Below, piece after piece: positions 10,067 to 20,590 of a DNA stretch of 64,000 bases. Below the pieces are notes generated by a model. The model was not told the origin of the DNA, made no database searches, and saw only the letters and a program-made list of their open reading frames with translations. Position 1 is the stretch's first letter. Each line of letters begins with the position of its first letter. The DNA comes from Pseudofrankia sp. DC12. GTDB lineage: Bacteria; Actinomycetota; Actinomycetes; Frankiales; Frankiaceae. The position numbers were made by a program, and so were the translations under genes. The DNA lies in assembly GCF_000966285.1 (NCBI RefSeq), contig NZ_KQ031391.1, positions 2,318,640 to 2,382,639 on the forward strand, read 5' to 3'.

Positions 10067-13000
10067 TTACGGGCGGTTGGTGGCGGCGTTCACGGCCGCG
10101 CTGATGGAGTCGCCGAGGATGGCGGACAGCAGGTCGGCGGCCCAGGCCAGCAGCGGCTTGTCACGCAGGGCCGGCGAGCCGATGCGGCCAGTCTGCGTGG
10201 GCACGGGGACCAGGACGGTCTTCGCGGCGGGCTTGGTGACGGCGCCCTTGTAGAGGCGCTGCAGGCGGAGCGTCTGGCTCTCCCGCAGCTCCAGTGAGCC
10301 GAACCGGATCTGCTTGCCCGCCAAGGTGATCTCCGACAGGCCGTAGCCCCGGGCGAGCACCCGCAGCGAGGCGACGGCGAACAGGTTCTCCACCACCTCG
10401 GGCAGCGGGCCGAACCGGTCGACCAGCTCGGCGCGCACCTCGGCGAGGTCCGCGTCGCTGGCCGCGGCGGCCAGGCGGCGGTAGGCGTCCAGGCGCAGCC
10501 GCTCGGCGCCGACGTAGTCGTGCGGCAGGCTCGCGTCGACCGGCAGCTCGACCTTGACCTCCGGAAGCTCCTCGGGGGCCGCGCCCTTGAAGTCCGCGAC
10601 CGCCTCGCCGACCATCCGCACGTACAGGTCGAAACCGACCGCGGCGATGTGCCCGGACTGCTCGCCCCCGAGCAGGTTGCCGGCGCCGCGGATCTCCAGG
10701 TCCTTCATCGCGACGGCCATTCCCGCGCCGAGGTCGGTGTTCAGCGCGATGGTGGCCAGGCGGTCGTGCGCGGTCTCGGTCAGCGGCCGGTCCGGCGGGT
10801 AGAGGAAGTAGGCGTAGGCCCGCTCCCGGCCACGGCCGACCCGGCCGCGCAGCTGGTGCAGCTGGGACAGGCCGAAGACGTCGGCCCGCTCGACGATCAG
10901 CGTGTTCGCGTTGGAGATGTCCAGGCCGGACTCGACGATCGTCGTGCAGACCAGGACGTCGAACTTGCGCTCCCAGAAGGAGACCATCACCTTCTCGAGG
11001 ACGTCCTCGGAGAGCTGGCCGTGGGCGGTCGCGATCCGCGCCTCGGGGACCAGCTCACGCAGCCGGGCGGCGGCCCGGTCGATCGACTCGACCCGGTTGT
11101 GGATGAAGAAGACCTGGCCCTCGCGCAGCAGCTCGCGCCGGATCGCGGCCGCGACCTGGCGCGTGTCGTACGGGCTGACCGCGGTGAGCACCGGGTGGCG
11201 CTCCTCCGGCGGGGTGTCGATCGTCGAGAGCTCCCGGATGCCGGTGATCGACATCTCCAGCGTGCGCGGGATCGGGGTGGCGCTCATGGTGAGCACGTCC
11301 ACCGCCGTCCGCATCTTCTTCAGGTGCTCCTTGTGCTCGACCCCGAAGCGCTGCTCCTCGTCGACGATGACCAGGCCGAGGTCCTTGAACCTCGTCTCGT
11401 TCGAGAGCAGCCGGTGGGTGCCGATCACGACGTCGACGGTGCCGTCGGCCAGGCCGGCCAGCACCGCCTTCTGCTCGGTCGCCGTGTTGAACCGGCTCAT
11501 CGCCTTGACGATCACCGGGAACGCCGCGTAACGCTCGGAGAACGTCTGGAAGTGCTGCTGGACGAGCAGCGTGGTCGGAACCAGCACGGCGGCCTGCTTG
11601 CCGTCCTGGGCCGCCTTGAACGCGGCCCGCACAGCGATCTCGGTCTTGCCATAGCCGACGTCGCCGCAGATCACCCGGTCCATCGGGACCGCGCGCTCCA
11701 TGTCCCGCTTGACCTCGTCGATCGCGGACAGCTGGTCCGGGGTCTCCCGGAACGGGAACGCGTCCTCCAGCTCGCGCTGCCACGGGTTGTCGGGGGCGAA
11801 GGCGTACCCCGGCGCGGCCATCCGGGCGCTGTAGAGCCGGATCAGCTCGCCGGCGATCTCCTTGACGGCCTTCTGCGCGCGGCTCTTGCGCTTGGTCCAG
11901 TCGGCGCCGCCGATCCGGTCCAGGGTGGGCGCGTCGCCGCCGACGTAGCGAGTCACCAGCTCCAGCGCGTCGGTGGGGACGTAAAGGCGGTCACCCTTGG
12001 CGTACTCCAGGACGAGGTACTCGCGCTTGGCGCCGGCGACGGTGCGGGTGACCATCTCGACGTACCGGCCGACGCCGTGCGCCTCGTGGACGACCAGGTC
12101 ACCGACCGCGAGGGCCAGCGGGTCGATGCCCTTGCGCCGCCGGCTCGGCATCCGGCGCATGTCCTTGGTGGTGACGCCGCGCGCACCGGCCAGGTCGGTC
12201 TCGGTCAGCACCGCGAGGCGCAGCAGGTCGCTGGTGAAGCCGGTGACCAGCTGGCCCTGGGTGACGGTGACGACCGACGGGGCGAGCTCGGCGTCGTCGG
12301 TCAGCCGGGCGCCGAGATCGGCCTCGCGCAGCAGCTCGACCAGTCGCTGCGCCGGGCCGTGGCCCGCGGTGACCAGCAGGACCCGCCAGGAGTCGTTCAG
12401 CCAGCCCTTGACGTCGGCGAGCAGGCGGGCCGTGTCGCCGTGGTAGGCGGGCGGCGGGCGCAGGCTGGTCGCGACCGCCTCGTCGGGCACGTCGGAGGCG
12501 AGCGACTCGTCGGCGTCCGAGCCGTCGGCGCCGGCCACGGCGCCGAACTGGCTGACGGTCCACCAGGGCAGGCCGAGCTCGATGGCCCGGGCCCGGACGT
12601 CGGCCAGCGTGCGGTAGGCCGCCGAGCCCAGGTCGATGGGCGTCTCGGACCCCAGCGCGGCCGAGCTCCACGAGGCGGCCAGGAACTCCTGGCTGGTGCG
12701 GACCAGCTCAACGGCCCGGGCCCGGACCCGCTCGGGGTCACACAGCAGCACCTGGGTGCCGGCGGGCAGCTCGTCGAGCAGCAGCACCAGGTCGTCGACG
12801 AGGACCGGGGCCAGCGCCTCCATGCCCTCCACCGGGATACCGGACGCGATCTTGTCGAGCATGTCGACGAGGTCGGGGTGCTCCTGGGCCAGCCGCGCCG
12901 CCCGCGCCCGCACGTCCGGGTTCAGCAGCAGCTCGCGGCAGGGCGGGGCGAACAGGGCATAGCCGGTACCTGGGGACAGCGCGTCGAGCGCACGCTGGTC

Positions 13001-13735
13001 GGCGACCGCGAACGGCCGGATGTCCTCGATCTCGTCGCCGAAGAACTCGACCCGCAGCGGGTGCTCCTCGGTCGGCGGGAAGACGTCGAGGATGCCGCCG
13101 CGGACCGCGATCTCGCCGCGTCGCTCGACCAGGTCGACGCGGTGGTACGCGATCCCGACCAGCCGCTCGACGACGTCCGCGAGATCGGCGCTGTCGCCGG
13201 TGCGCAGCAGCACCGGCTCCAGCTGGCCCAGGTCCTTGACCTGGGGCTGCAGCACCGCGCGCACAGGGGCGACGACCACCGCCAGTGGGCCTGCCAGCGT
13301 GTCGGACGGCCCGCTGGCCGCCACGGTCTCCGGGTGCGCGAGACGGCGCAGCACGGCCAGCCGGCGCCCGACGGTGTCCGCGCCCGGCGACAGGCGCTCG
13401 TGCGGCAGCGTCTCCCAGCTGGGGTAGAGGGCGACCGACCTCGGGTCCAACAGGCTGCCGAGGGCCTCGGTGAGGTCGTCGGCCTCACGGTCCGTCGCGG
13501 TGACGGCGAGGACCGTGCGCCCCGACCGGGCCAGCGCCGCGACGGCGAACGGCCGCAGCCCCGGCGGCCCCGACAGGTCGACCGGGCTCACAACCGCCGA
13601 GCCCGGGCCAGTACCTCCCGCGGCCAAACCCGGGCCAGTACCTCCCGCGGCTGTGACGGCGTCCTGGACACGGGCCAGCGCCGGTTCGCCGCCCGGGCGG
13701 GCGGTGAGAGCGTCGAGCAGCGGCGCGAGGGTCAT
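10067..13735 (-). CDS. mfd: Transcription-repair coupling factor Mfd
   Basis: 1222 aa, close to the family norm. Mfd removes stalled RNA polymerase at lesions and recruits UvrA. Domains in order: a UvrB-like N-terminal module, the RNA-polymerase-interacting (CarD-like) domain around [20 protein letters not shown], and the RecG-like translocase. The translocase has Walker [22 protein letters not shown] and SATPIPRTL. The C-terminal TRCF domain contains [12 protein letters not shown]. The start is the ATG at 13735, where conserved sequence begins. Residues about 34-51 contain a short in-frame duplication ([16 protein letters not shown]) encoded by a 23-bp DNA repeat near 13600-13650. Confidence 0.96.
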   Translation of the reverse strand: MTLAPLLDALTARPGGEPALARVQDAVTAAGGTGPGLAAGGTGPGSAVVSPVDLSGPPGLRPFAVAALARSGRTVLAVTATDREADDLTEALGSLLDPRSVALYPSWETLPHERLSPGADTVGRRLAVLRRLAHPETVAASGPSDTLAGPLAVVVAPVRAVLQPQVKDLGQLEPVLLRTGDSADLADVVERLVGIAYHRVDLVERRGEIAVRGGILDVFPPTEEHPLRVEFFGDEIEDIRPFAVADQRALDALSPGTGYALFAPPCRELLLNPDVRARAARLAQEHPDLVDMLDKIASGIPVEGMEALAPVLVDDLVLLLDELPAGTQVLLCDPERVRARAVELVRTSQEFLAASWSSAALGSETPIDLGSAAYRTLADVRARAIELGLPWWTVSQFGAVAGADGSDADESLASDVPDEAVATSLRPPPAYHGDTARLLADVKGWLNDSWRVLLVTAGHGPAQRLVELLREADLGARLTDDAELAPSVVTVTQGQLVTGFTSDLLRLAVLTETDLAGARGVTTKDMRRMPSRRRKGIDPLALAVGDLVVHEAHGVGRYVEMVTRTVAGAKREYLVLEYAKGDRLYVPTDALELVTRYVGGDAPTLDRIGGADWTKRKSRAQKAVKEIAGELIRLYSARMAAPGYAFAPDNPWQRELEDAFPFRETPDQLSAIDEVKRDMERAVPMDRVICGDVGYGKTEIAVRAAFKAAQDGKQAAVLVPTTLLVQQHFQTFSERYAAFPVIVKAMSRFNTATEQKAVLAGLADGTVDVVIGTHRLLSNETRFKDLGLVIVDEEQRFGVEHKEHLKKMRTAVDVLTMSATPIPRTLEMSITGIRELSTIDTPPEERHPVLTAVSPYDTRQVAAAIRRELLREGQVFFIHNRVESIDRAAARLRELVPEARIATAHGQLSEDVLEKVMVSFWERKFDVLVCTTIVESGLDISNANTLIVERADVFGLSQLHQLRGRVGRGRERAYAYFLYPPDRPLTETAHDRLATIALNTDLGAGMAVAMKDLEIRGAGNLLGGEQSGHIAAVGFDLYVRMVGEAVADFKGAAPEELPEVKVELPVDASLPHDYVGAERLRLDAYRRLAAAASDADLAEVRAELVDRFGPLPEVVENLFAVASLRVLARGYGLSEITLAGKQIRFGSLELRESQTLRLQRLYKGAVTKPAAKTVLVPVPTQTGRIGSPALRDKPLLAWAADLLSAILGDSISAAVNAATNRP

Positions 13736-14133
13736 CGAGTCCGTCCCGGGCCTCTTCCATGTCCGGCGGCGGCCCGCCGGACGGCGGATGTCGGTCTGCG
13801 CCGTTGTCCGGGCGCATGGCTTGCCCTGCCTGCCACGAGCAGGTCCGCGTCGCCGGCTACCCACACGACTCTCGACTACCTCGCGAGAGCCGGGGCCAGG
13901 GCTGGTCGCGTTCGGGCCGGCGGGGCCGGGCCGAGGCGCCAACGTGCAGCGCGGTCCGCGAGCGGAGTCGCCGGCAGGGGCGGCGCCGACGGCCCGGGGC
14001 GGGCACGGGTAAGGCCCATACCCAGCCGACCGCACCGGCAAAGCCACCATGGTCAGCCTACGGGACCGGAGCGGCCGGCGGCCAGGCCAGGCCGGGCCGG
14101 GCCGGGCCGGCATCCCGGCGCCGGGCCGGCGGG

Positions 14134-15396
14134 TCAGTTCCAGAGACTCTGGTAGGCGCGGGCCGAGCGGGGCTGCAGCTCCGGGTTCACCAGCGAGGAA
14201 CGGACGTTGTTCGGCTCGCTGTTGTTGTAATACGCCTCATAGGCGAGCATTGAGCTGTATTGCTTGAAGATCGCGGCCATCTGCTCGATGTAGGTCGGGT
14301 TGTCACCACCCGCAGCCCCTGCCTTGCCGGCCCCGCTGTCCTTGCCGACGACGCCCCATTCCGGCACCGAGAACAGCTTCCGATGTCTCGAGGCGAACGC
14401 GATCACGGTGCACAGGCCCGGGGTCGGGCTCGGCATCCAGCACTGCTCGTCAAAGGCGGACACCGTCGGGCTCGGCGGGTACTGGTCGTAGGTGTCGACG
14501 CCGATCACGTCGACGACGTCATCGCCCGGGTAGGCGCGGAACGGGTCGCCCCTGGACACGTTCGGCAGGGTGGTGTGGGCGTTGAGCGTCCAGTCGATCC
14601 GGGCGTGCGGGTCCACGCTGAGCAGCGCAAGGGCCTCGTTGCGGAAGCACTCCCTGTAGGTGTTCGGGTCGTTCGCCTGCCAGGCGAACCAGTCACCGTT
14701 GGCCTCCCAGCCGATGCGGACGAACGAGTTCGCCCGGTTCGGCTGGGAGTTGAGCCAGGCGCCGATCTGCCGGTAGTAGCCGTCGTACTGGTGCTGGACG
14801 CAGGCGGCCATGTGATCCGCCGACCACTGGGACAGCTGGGACCTCGGCGTCCCGACGGCCGGGTCCGGGAACAACGGATAGCTGATCGACCAGGTGCCGG
14901 GGAAGTTCGCGAACTTCGCCGGGGAGTCGCCGATCCACGGGTCGGTGATCGAGGACCAGCTGTCGCGGGCGGTGAACAGCACGACGACGTCGTTGGGCCG
15001 GCCGCGGAACCTGGCGAAGGCATTCGCGTCGGCGATCGTGTCGCCGCTGTTCACCCCGGTCGCCCACGCGCCGGTGGTCGCCGCGGGACGCGCCTTCGCC
15101 CGGACCGGCGTGGCGCCGTCGCCCGACGCCGCTTCGGCGGCCTCGGTCGGGGCCGCCGTCGAGGCGGGCGCGACCGCGGCGAAGCCGGAGCCGCCGCCCT
15201 GGCCCGGCCGGGTCGTCACGGCCCACGCTGTCAGCCCGAGGACCGCGACCAGCACGAGCGCGACTCCTGGAAGCACTCGGCGACGGAAGCGCCGCGGGCC
15301 ACCAGCCAGGTCGACCAGCCGGTCATACCAGCCAGCTGGCCGCTCCGGGCCGCGACAGGCCTCGTACGTGCGTTCCCGGGTCCCACGCTGGGGCAC
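14134..15396 (-). CDS. GH26-like glycoside hydrolase, membrane-anchored (paralogue A)
   Basis: 420 aa. A basic cytoplasmic start is followed by one membrane helix (about 42-61), a low-complexity linker (about 62-110) and an extracellular hydrolase domain. [10 protein letters not shown] (acid/base candidate E231) and SVPEWGVV (nucleophile candidate E346) match the two catalytic glutamates of GH26-type (clan A) enzymes. Substrate is unknown; GH26 members cut beta-mannans or mixed glucans. I chose the GTG at 15396 because GGAGG precedes it by 9 bases; an ATG at 15480 is an alternative. The domain resembles the product at 23419-24462, notably the shared C-terminal LAYEAYYNN and NVRSSL motifs. GH26 is a motif-based call. 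Confidence 0.72.
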   Translation of the reverse strand: MPQRGTRERTYEACRGPERPAGWYDRLVDLAGGPRRFRRRVLPGVALVLVAVLGLTAWAVTTRPGQGGGSGFAAVAPASTAAPTEAAEAASGDGATPVRAKARPAATTGAWATGVNSGDTIADANAFARFRGRPNDVVVLFTARDSWSSITDPWIGDSPAKFANFPGTWSISYPLFPDPAVGTPRSQLSQWSADHMAACVQHQYDGYYRQIGAWLNSQPNRANSFVRIGWEANGDWFAWQANDPNTYRECFRNEALALLSVDPHARIDWTLNAHTTLPNVSRGDPFRAYPGDDVVDVIGVDTYDQYPPSPTVSAFDEQCWMPSPTPGLCTVIAFASRHRKLFSVPEWGVVGKDSGAGKAGAAGGDNPTYIEQMAAIFKQYSSMLAYEAYYNNSEPNNVRSSLVNPELQPRSARAYQSLWN

Positions 15397-16187
15397 CGAC
15401 GTCCACCTCCGTCGCGGCGCGACACCGTCCCGCGACGTCCGTGGGACAGGCTGGACGATGACGATAATCGGCACATACATCGGGCAGTCCGGCGCATACC
15501 CGGCCAGCGGTAGCAGTCGACGCCAACCAGGCGCCGCGGGCGGATCTCGTGGCGGACCGGCCCCGGGGCCGTCGCCGCCTCCCCCGCACAACGGCCACTG
15601 TCGACCGACACGTCCGGATCCGGATCAACCCGCAGGAAAGGCTCGCCGGGTAGACGGAAACGAACTGTAAACCCGTAGCGAGGCCGTCCGGTGAGGCGTT
15701 GTCGAAGCTCGGCGACCAGGGCTGTCCAACCCGGCCGCAGGCTTTTCCGCGACCCGGGTGGCGAAAAGGCCCAGGCCACCCGCGCGGGAGCCCTCGGCGC
15801 TTCCTGCACGGTGGGAGAAGTTCAGTACGGTACGGTTGTTTCGGCGGCGTCCTGAGCGCCAGTCCTGAGCGTCACCGCCCGGGCGTCGCCGCGCAGGAGA
15901 CGGCATCCTGCCGCGAATTCCGGCCGCGCCGGCCGGTGCGCGATCTCGTCAGCAGGCGTGGCTCCCGCCGCGCGGCCCTGCCCCGGCGACGCCGGCCGAC
16001 GGTGGCCGCCGGGCAGGTCGGCCGTGGCCGGCGCGGGCGGCACCACCCCGGCCAGCGCGGGCGCGGAGCCGTCGCCGGGGGCGCCTAGGGCCTGGTCAGC
16101 CCATGCGTCGGCAAGAGCGACGCTCAGGAGCACGCTCGGCCGCCCCTGGCCCCAACCAACAGGTCCGACCCTGGGAGAACAACAGCC
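15397..16187. other. Intergenic region between divergent GH26-like and rfbF genes
   Basis: 791 bases without a convincing gene. Short open frames exist on both strands but show no conserved motif and no good ribosome site. It should hold the divergent promoters of both flanking genes, but I cannot place a -10/-35 pair with confidence. Confidence 0.5.
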
Positions 16188-17027
16188 GTGACATCCTCGA
16201 GCTCGGCTTCCACGCCAGGCCGCGTCGTCCCCGGCGCCGCGGACATCCCGGTCGTCATCCTCTGCGGCGGCATGGGCACGCGGATCCGCGAAGCCAGCGA
16301 GAAGCTGCCGAAACCGATGGTCGACATCGGCGGCAAGCCCATTCTGTGGCACGTCATGAAGACCTACGGGCACTACGGTTTCCGCCGCTTCATCCTGTGT
16401 CTTGGTTACAAGAGCGACGTCATCAAGAACTACTTCCTCAACTACCGGGAACAGGTCGCGGACTTCACGCTGAAACTCGCCGACGACCACACGCCCACCT
16501 TCCACAACACCATCGGCGACGAGGACTGGGAGGTCACCTTCGCCGAGACCGGCCTGCTCTCCGGCACCGGTGCCCGGGTGCGCCGGGTCCGCGACTACCT
16601 GACCGGCCCGCGCTTCCTGCTCACCTACGGTGACGGCGTCGGCGCGATCGACGTGGCTGGCCTGTGGGACGCACACCAGCGTGGCGGCCGGATCGGGACG
16701 GTGACCGGGGTCCGCCCGTCCAGCCGCTACGGCGAGCTGCGGACCGAGGGGGACACCGTCGCCCTGTTCGCCGAGAAGCCGCCGCAGGTCGGCTGGGTCA
16801 GCGGCGGGTTCTTCGTCTTCGAGCGGGAGTTCGTCGACAAGTACATGGACGACGACCCGGGGATGATGCTGGAACGCGCGCCGTTGCAACAGCTGGCCCG
16901 CGACGGGCAGCTCACCCTCTACCCGCACGACGGATTCTGGATGGGCATGGACACCTTCCGGGACTGGACCGAGCTCAACCAGCTGTGGGACGCCGGTGCG
17001 GCCCCCTGGCGGGTGTGGGCCGACTAG
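16188..17027 (+). CDS. rfbF: Glucose-1-phosphate cytidylyltransferase
   Basis: 279 aa. It makes CDP-glucose from CTP and glucose-1-phosphate, the entry to CDP-hexose (deoxysugar) synthesis. VVILCGGMGTRIREAS is the nucleotide-binding signature, followed by KPMVDIGGKPILWH, the metal-binding YGDGV and the late GFWMGMDTFRDW. A 20-residue N-terminal tail precedes the fold. The GTG at 16188 has GGGAG 10 bases upstream. The usual next genes (rfbG, CDP-glucose dehydratase, and rfbH) are not in the window, so the product may be used elsewhere. A perfect hairpin overlaps its stop codon. Confidence 0.92.
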   Translation: MTSSSSASTPGRVVPGAADIPVVILCGGMGTRIREASEKLPKPMVDIGGKPILWHVMKTYGHYGFRRFILCLGYKSDVIKNYFLNYREQVADFTLKLADDHTPTFHNTIGDEDWEVTFAETGLLSGTGARVRRVRDYLTGPRFLLTYGDGVGAIDVAGLWDAHQRGGRIGTVTGVRPSSRYGELRTEGDTVALFAEKPPQVGWVSGGFFVFEREFVDKYMDDDPGMMLERAPLQQLARDGQLTLYPHDGFWMGMDTFRDWTELNQLWDAGAAPWRVWAD

Positions 17028-17065
17028 GGCGGAGCGGCCGGAGGCCGCTCCGCCCTAGTCGGCCC
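17017..17065 (+). terminator. Perfect 23-bp hairpin spanning the rfbF stop codon
   Basis: Left arm 17017-17039 and right arm 17043-17065 are exact reverse complements with only a 3-base loop (GGA). The rfbF stop TAG (17025-17027) lies inside the left arm. There is no T-run, so it would be a U-less terminator or an RNA 3'-end stabiliser. Confidence 0.75.
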
Positions 17066-17302
17066 GGGCCGGGCGCTGGGCGCCCTCCCCAACGCTGGAC
17101 CGAGGCGGACCCGGGAAGCCGGGGGTCGCCGCTGGTCCAGGGTCGGGAGCCTGGTCGCCTACCGGAAGAACGCGAAGAGAAACGGGGCTCCGCGCCTCCG
17201 GCCGCTCCGGTCTGGTCGACCCGGGTCGGGAGCCTGGAAACTCGTGGTCGGGCGCGGAGGCAGTGAGGATCTCCTGGATGGCAGGGACCGACAATCACCA
17301 CC

Positions 17303-18709
17303 ATGACTGAAGGTGCGGATGCCGGCCGCGACACCGGGCTGGGCGAGCGGCTGTACGGGCTGGTCGGCCAGCTGGCGGCGGCTCCGGTGCGGTCGATCAC
17401 CGGCGACGGCGTCCGCGCCGCCCTCGACCTCGTCCAGAAGGCGCTGGCCGGGGCCGCCGTTCCGTTCGAGGTGCGCGAGGTGCCGTCCGGCACGCCGGTG
17501 CTCGACTGGACGGTGCCGAAGGAGTGGAACGTCCGGGCCGGCTACCTCGTCGGGCCGGACGGTTCGCGGGTTGCCGACGTCGCCGACCATCCGCTGCACC
17601 TGCTGGGCTACAGCGTCCCGGCCCGGGCCAGGCTGGGGCTGGACGAGCTGCGCGGGCACCTGTTCTCGCTGCCGGACCGGCCGGACTGGATTCCCTACCG
17701 GACCTCCTACTGGAACGAGAACTGGGGCTTCTGCCTGTCCGACACCGCGCTGCGGGCGCTGCCCGACGGCGAGTACGAGGTCGTGATCGACACGTCGCTC
17801 GAGGACGGCTCGCTCACCTACGCCGAGATCGTGCTCCCGGCGACAGAGCCGGGCCTGCTCCCAGAGACAGAGCCGGGCCTGCCCGGCGCGACGACGGGCG
17901 AGCCGGGTGGTGAGGCGCCCGAGTTCCTGGTGACGACGCACGTCTGCCACCCGGCGATGGCGAACGACAACGGCTCCGGCGTCGCGGTACTCACCGAACT
18001 GGCCCGTCACCTGGCCGCACTGCCGAGCAGACGCCATACCTTCCGGCTGCTGTTCATCCCCGGCACGATCGGGTCGATCACCTGGCTTGCCCGCAACCGG
18101 GACGTCGTCGGCCGGATCCGGCACGGACTCGTCCTCACCGGCCTGGGCGACCGGTCGGCGTTCACGTACAAGCGCACCCGGCGCGGCGACAGCACCGTCG
18201 ACCGGGCCGCCGCCGTCGCGCTGGCCGAGAGCGGGTCCGAGCATCGGCTGGTCGACTTCTCGCCGTACGGCTACGACGAGCGGCAGTTCTGCTCCCCCGG
18301 TTTCGACCTCCCGGTCGGCCGGCTCGGTCGCGGCCAGCACGGCGAGTACCCCGAGTACCACACGTCGGCCGACGATCTGTCGTTCGTGACGCCGGAGAGC
18401 CTTGCCGGCTCCTTCGGCGTGCTGACGAGGATCATCGAGATCTGTGAGCGCAACGCCGTCTGGCGCAACACCAGCCCCTATGGTGAGCCCCAGCTCGGCC
18501 GGCGCGGGCTGTACCGGGCGATCGGCGCGACGATGAACCGCCAGGCGATCGAGATGGGCCTGCTCTGGGTGCTCAACCTCGCCGACGGCAGCCACGACCT
18601 GCTCGACATAGCCGCGCGCGCCCAGCTCCCGTTCGACACCGTCACCGCGGCGGTCGACGCCCTCGCCGGCGTCGGGCTGCTCGTCCGCGAGCCGGAGGTC
18701 GTCGGGTGA
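17303..18709 (+). CDS. DUF4910 family, M28-like aminopeptidase fold protein
   Basis: 468 aa. DUF4910 proteins resemble zinc M28 aminopeptidases and often sit in polysaccharide or sugar clusters, where the true substrate is not established. HVCHPAMANDNGSG (213-226) supplies candidate metal ligands H216 and D222, and EYHTSADDLSF (351-361) supplies H353. A Pro/Glu-rich insert with a small internal repeat (TEPGLLPETEPGL, 181-193) interrupts the domain. The last about 70 residues look like a winged-helix module (GATMNRQAIEMGLLWVL, then LAGVGLLVRE). It is followed by a tandem-repeat intergenic stretch and then the dioxygenase gene, all on the same strand. Confidence 0.78.
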   Translation: MTEGADAGRDTGLGERLYGLVGQLAAAPVRSITGDGVRAALDLVQKALAGAAVPFEVREVPSGTPVLDWTVPKEWNVRAGYLVGPDGSRVADVADHPLHLLGYSVPARARLGLDELRGHLFSLPDRPDWIPYRTSYWNENWGFCLSDTALRALPDGEYEVVIDTSLEDGSLTYAEIVLPATEPGLLPETEPGLPGATTGEPGGEAPEFLVTTHVCHPAMANDNGSGVAVLTELARHLAALPSRRHTFRLLFIPGTIGSITWLARNRDVVGRIRHGLVLTGLGDRSAFTYKRTRRGDSTVDRAAAVALAESGSEHRLVDFSPYGYDERQFCSPGFDLPVGRLGRGQHGEYPEYHTSADDLSFVTPESLAGSFGVLTRIIEICERNAVWRNTSPYGEPQLGRRGLYRAIGATMNRQAIEMGLLWVLNLADGSHDLLDIAARAQLPFDTVTAAVDALAGVGLLVREPEVVG

Positions 18710-18718
18710 CCAGGCCGG

Positions 18719-18826
18719 CGCCGAGCCGGCCCGGCCTTGGCCCGGAGACGAGCCGGCCCGATCCTGGCCCAGTTGCGAGCCGGCCCATGTGGGCCCAACT
18801 GCGAGTCGGCCCGATCTTGGCCCAAT
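18719..18826 (+). repeat. 26-28 bp intergenic tandem repeat, about 4 copies
   Basis: Units at 18719-18746, 18747-18774, 18775-18800 and 18801-18826, plus a partial fifth. Each runs GCGAGCCGGCCC, 2-6 variable bases, then TTGGCCCAAT or a variant. Each unit carries an interrupted GGCCC...GGGCC-type dyad. There are no unique spacers, so this is not a CRISPR array. Confidence 0.75.
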
Positions 18827-18842
18827 GCGATAAGGACGCTTG

Positions 18843-19793
18843 ATGAGCACGGTTCTGGTCGAGTCCACGCTGTCCGATGACGAGCGCCGCTCCCGGCTGT
18901 TCGCCGGCGACATCTTCGTCTACGCGCCGAAGCCGTCGACGCTCGCGCTCGTCGAGTTCACCCGGGAGATGATCCGCGACGCGTTCGGCGGGCTCGACCC
19001 GGAGAAGGCGCAGTACGAGATGGCCGTGGAGGACTACGCGGCCCTGCTGGCGCAGCTCAAGCCGCGGTTCATCCACCACCCGAGGTGCAAGGAGCTGATC
19101 CGCGACCTGTTGGCCGAGCATGGCGCCGACCCGGCGCAGACGTACTTCGACGTGCCCCGGCTGCGCACGTCCACCTCGGACGACTACCTCACGTCGGGGA
19201 TCGCCTACGCCTTCCACCCGCACCGGGACACCTGGTACTCGGCGCCGTTCTGCCAGCTCAACTGGTGGATGCCGATCTTCGACATCGTCCCGGAGAACGG
19301 CCTCGCCTTCCATCCGAAGTACTTCGCCGGCCCGGTCCTGAACAACTCCGAGACCTACGACTACTACGAGTGGAACGCCACCAACCGGGCCTCGGCGGCG
19401 AAGCACATCAAGAGCGACACCCGGGTGCAGCCCAAGCCGCAGGAGGAGATCGAGCTCTTCCCCCAGACGCGGGTCGCCGCACCCTCGGGCGGGATGATGA
19501 TCTTCTCGGCGCAGCAGCTGCACTCGTCGGTACCGAACAGCACCGGCCGTACCCGCTTCAGCATCGACTTCCGGACCGTGCACCACGCCGACGTGGTCGG
19601 CCACCATGGCGCGGCCAACGTCGACTCGGCCTGCACGGGCACCACGATGCGCGACTACCTGCGGGCCACCGACCTCGCGACGCTGCCCGAGGAGCTCTGC
19701 CTCGAGTACGACCAGGTCCCGCCGAAGTCCGACGCCCTGCTCGTCTTCGGCGACGCGGCGCTCAAGGCACAGGCCCCGCTGGGCATCGCGTGA
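18843..19793 (+). CDS. Putative Fe(II)/2-oxoglutarate-type dioxygenase
   Basis: 316 aa. The residues expected for a non-haem iron oxygenase of the phytanoyl-CoA dioxygenase type can be picked out: HRD (H127, D129) in FHPHRDTWYS, a distal H227 in SAQQLHSS, and arginines R236/R238 in TGRTRFSIDFR for the 2-oxoglutarate carboxylate. Substrate unknown; by context a sugar, nucleotide-sugar or lipid-linked intermediate. The ATG at 18843 follows AAGGA with good spacing; a TTG directly before it is less likely. Its stop overlaps the GTG of the next SDR gene (GTGA), indicating coupled translation. Confidence 0.7.
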   Translation: MSTVLVESTLSDDERRSRLFAGDIFVYAPKPSTLALVEFTREMIRDAFGGLDPEKAQYEMAVEDYAALLAQLKPRFIHHPRCKELIRDLLAEHGADPAQTYFDVPRLRTSTSDDYLTSGIAYAFHPHRDTWYSAPFCQLNWWMPIFDIVPENGLAFHPKYFAGPVLNNSETYDYYEWNATNRASAAKHIKSDTRVQPKPQEEIELFPQTRVAAPSGGMMIFSAQQLHSSVPNSTGRTRFSIDFRTVHHADVVGHHGAANVDSACTGTTMRDYLRATDLATLPEELCLEYDQVPPKSDALLVFGDAALKAQAPLGIA

Positions 19794-20590
19794 ACCCGGC
19801 CGAGGCGAACGGCACCACCCCGCCGGGCCGGCCGGCCCGGAGCCCGGGCGAGTTCCGGCTCGCCGGCCGGGTCGCCGTCGTCACCGGCGCCTCCAGCGGC
19901 ATCGGGCGGGCCGTCGCGCTGCGGCTGGTCGCCGAGGGCGCGCACGTGACCGCCGTCGGCCGCGACAAGTCCCGGCTGGACGCGCTGCCCGCTGCCGCCG
20001 CCGAGGTCGCATCCGCCGGCTGCCCGGGGCAGCTGCGCCCGGTGCAGGTCGACCTGACCGACGACGACGCCCGCCGGGCCCTGGTCGCCGCGCTCCTGGC
20101 CGGTCCTCGAGTCGACATCCTGGTGCACAGTGCCGGCGGCTACACCAACGGCCCGCATGCCGAGGCGCCGCTCGACGACCTCGACTGGCTGTACGCGGCG
20201 AACGTCCGGGCGCCGTACGCGCTGACCCAGGAGCTGCTGCCCGCGCTGCGCACCGGCGGTGGAGACGTCATCGTGATCAACTCGTCGCAGGGCCTGCACG
20301 CGGGCACGAACCTGGGCCAGTTCGCCGCCACGCAGCACGCGATGCGGGCCGTCACCGACAGCCTTCGCCAGGAGATCAACGCGGACGGCATCCGGGTCTG
20401 CGGCGTGCATCCCGGCCGGACGGCGACCCCGCGGCAGGAGGCGCTGTTCGCCCAGGAGGGTCGGCCCTACCGGCCCGAGCTGCTGCTCGCGGCCCAGGAC
20501 GTGGCGGAGGTCGTCGCCGGAGTGCTGACGCTGCCGGCGAACGCGGAGATCACCGAGGTCCACCTGCGGCCCGCCAGGAAGTCCTACTGA
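19790..20590 (+). CDS. SDR-fold protein lacking the YxxxK catalytic pair
   Basis: 266 aa short-chain dehydrogenase/reductase fold. The cofactor loop TGASSGIG (32-39), the HSAGG (NNAG-equivalent) strand and the catalytic-loop serines S165/S166 (INSSQG) are present. Where the family has YxxxK the sequence reads QFAATQHAM, giving F178 and Q182. Both proton-relay residues are therefore replaced, which should abolish normal SDR chemistry although NAD(P) binding may persist. The GTG start overlaps the dioxygenase stop by 4 bases. It may be a structural partner or carry a different activity. Confidence 0.85.
   Translation: MNPAEANGTTPPGRPARSPGEFRLAGRVAVVTGASSGIGRAVALRLVAEGAHVTAVGRDKSRLDALPAAAAEVASAGCPGQLRPVQVDLTDDDARRALVAALLAGPRVDILVHSAGGYTNGPHAEAPLDDLDWLYAANVRAPYALTQELLPALRTGGGDVIVINSSQGLHAGTNLGQFAATQHAMRAVTDSLRQEINADGIRVCGVHPGRTATPRQEALFAQEGRPYRPELLLAAQDVAEVVAGVLTLPANAEITEVHLRPARKSY

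Noticed and set aside
14083-14112. GGGCC-rich run near the GH26-like gene end
   Set aside because: Low-complexity repeat; a CCCGGCGCCGGG palindrome follows, but it is too weak to call as a terminator.
10520-14155. 1211-aa open frame antisense to mfd
   Set aside because: Its translation is Arg/Gly/Asp-rich with no domain, as expected for the shadow of a high-GC gene. mfd on the other strand has all family motifs.
18719-18826. Possible CRISPR array
   Set aside because: Units are directly adjacent and have no unique spacers; no cas genes are near.
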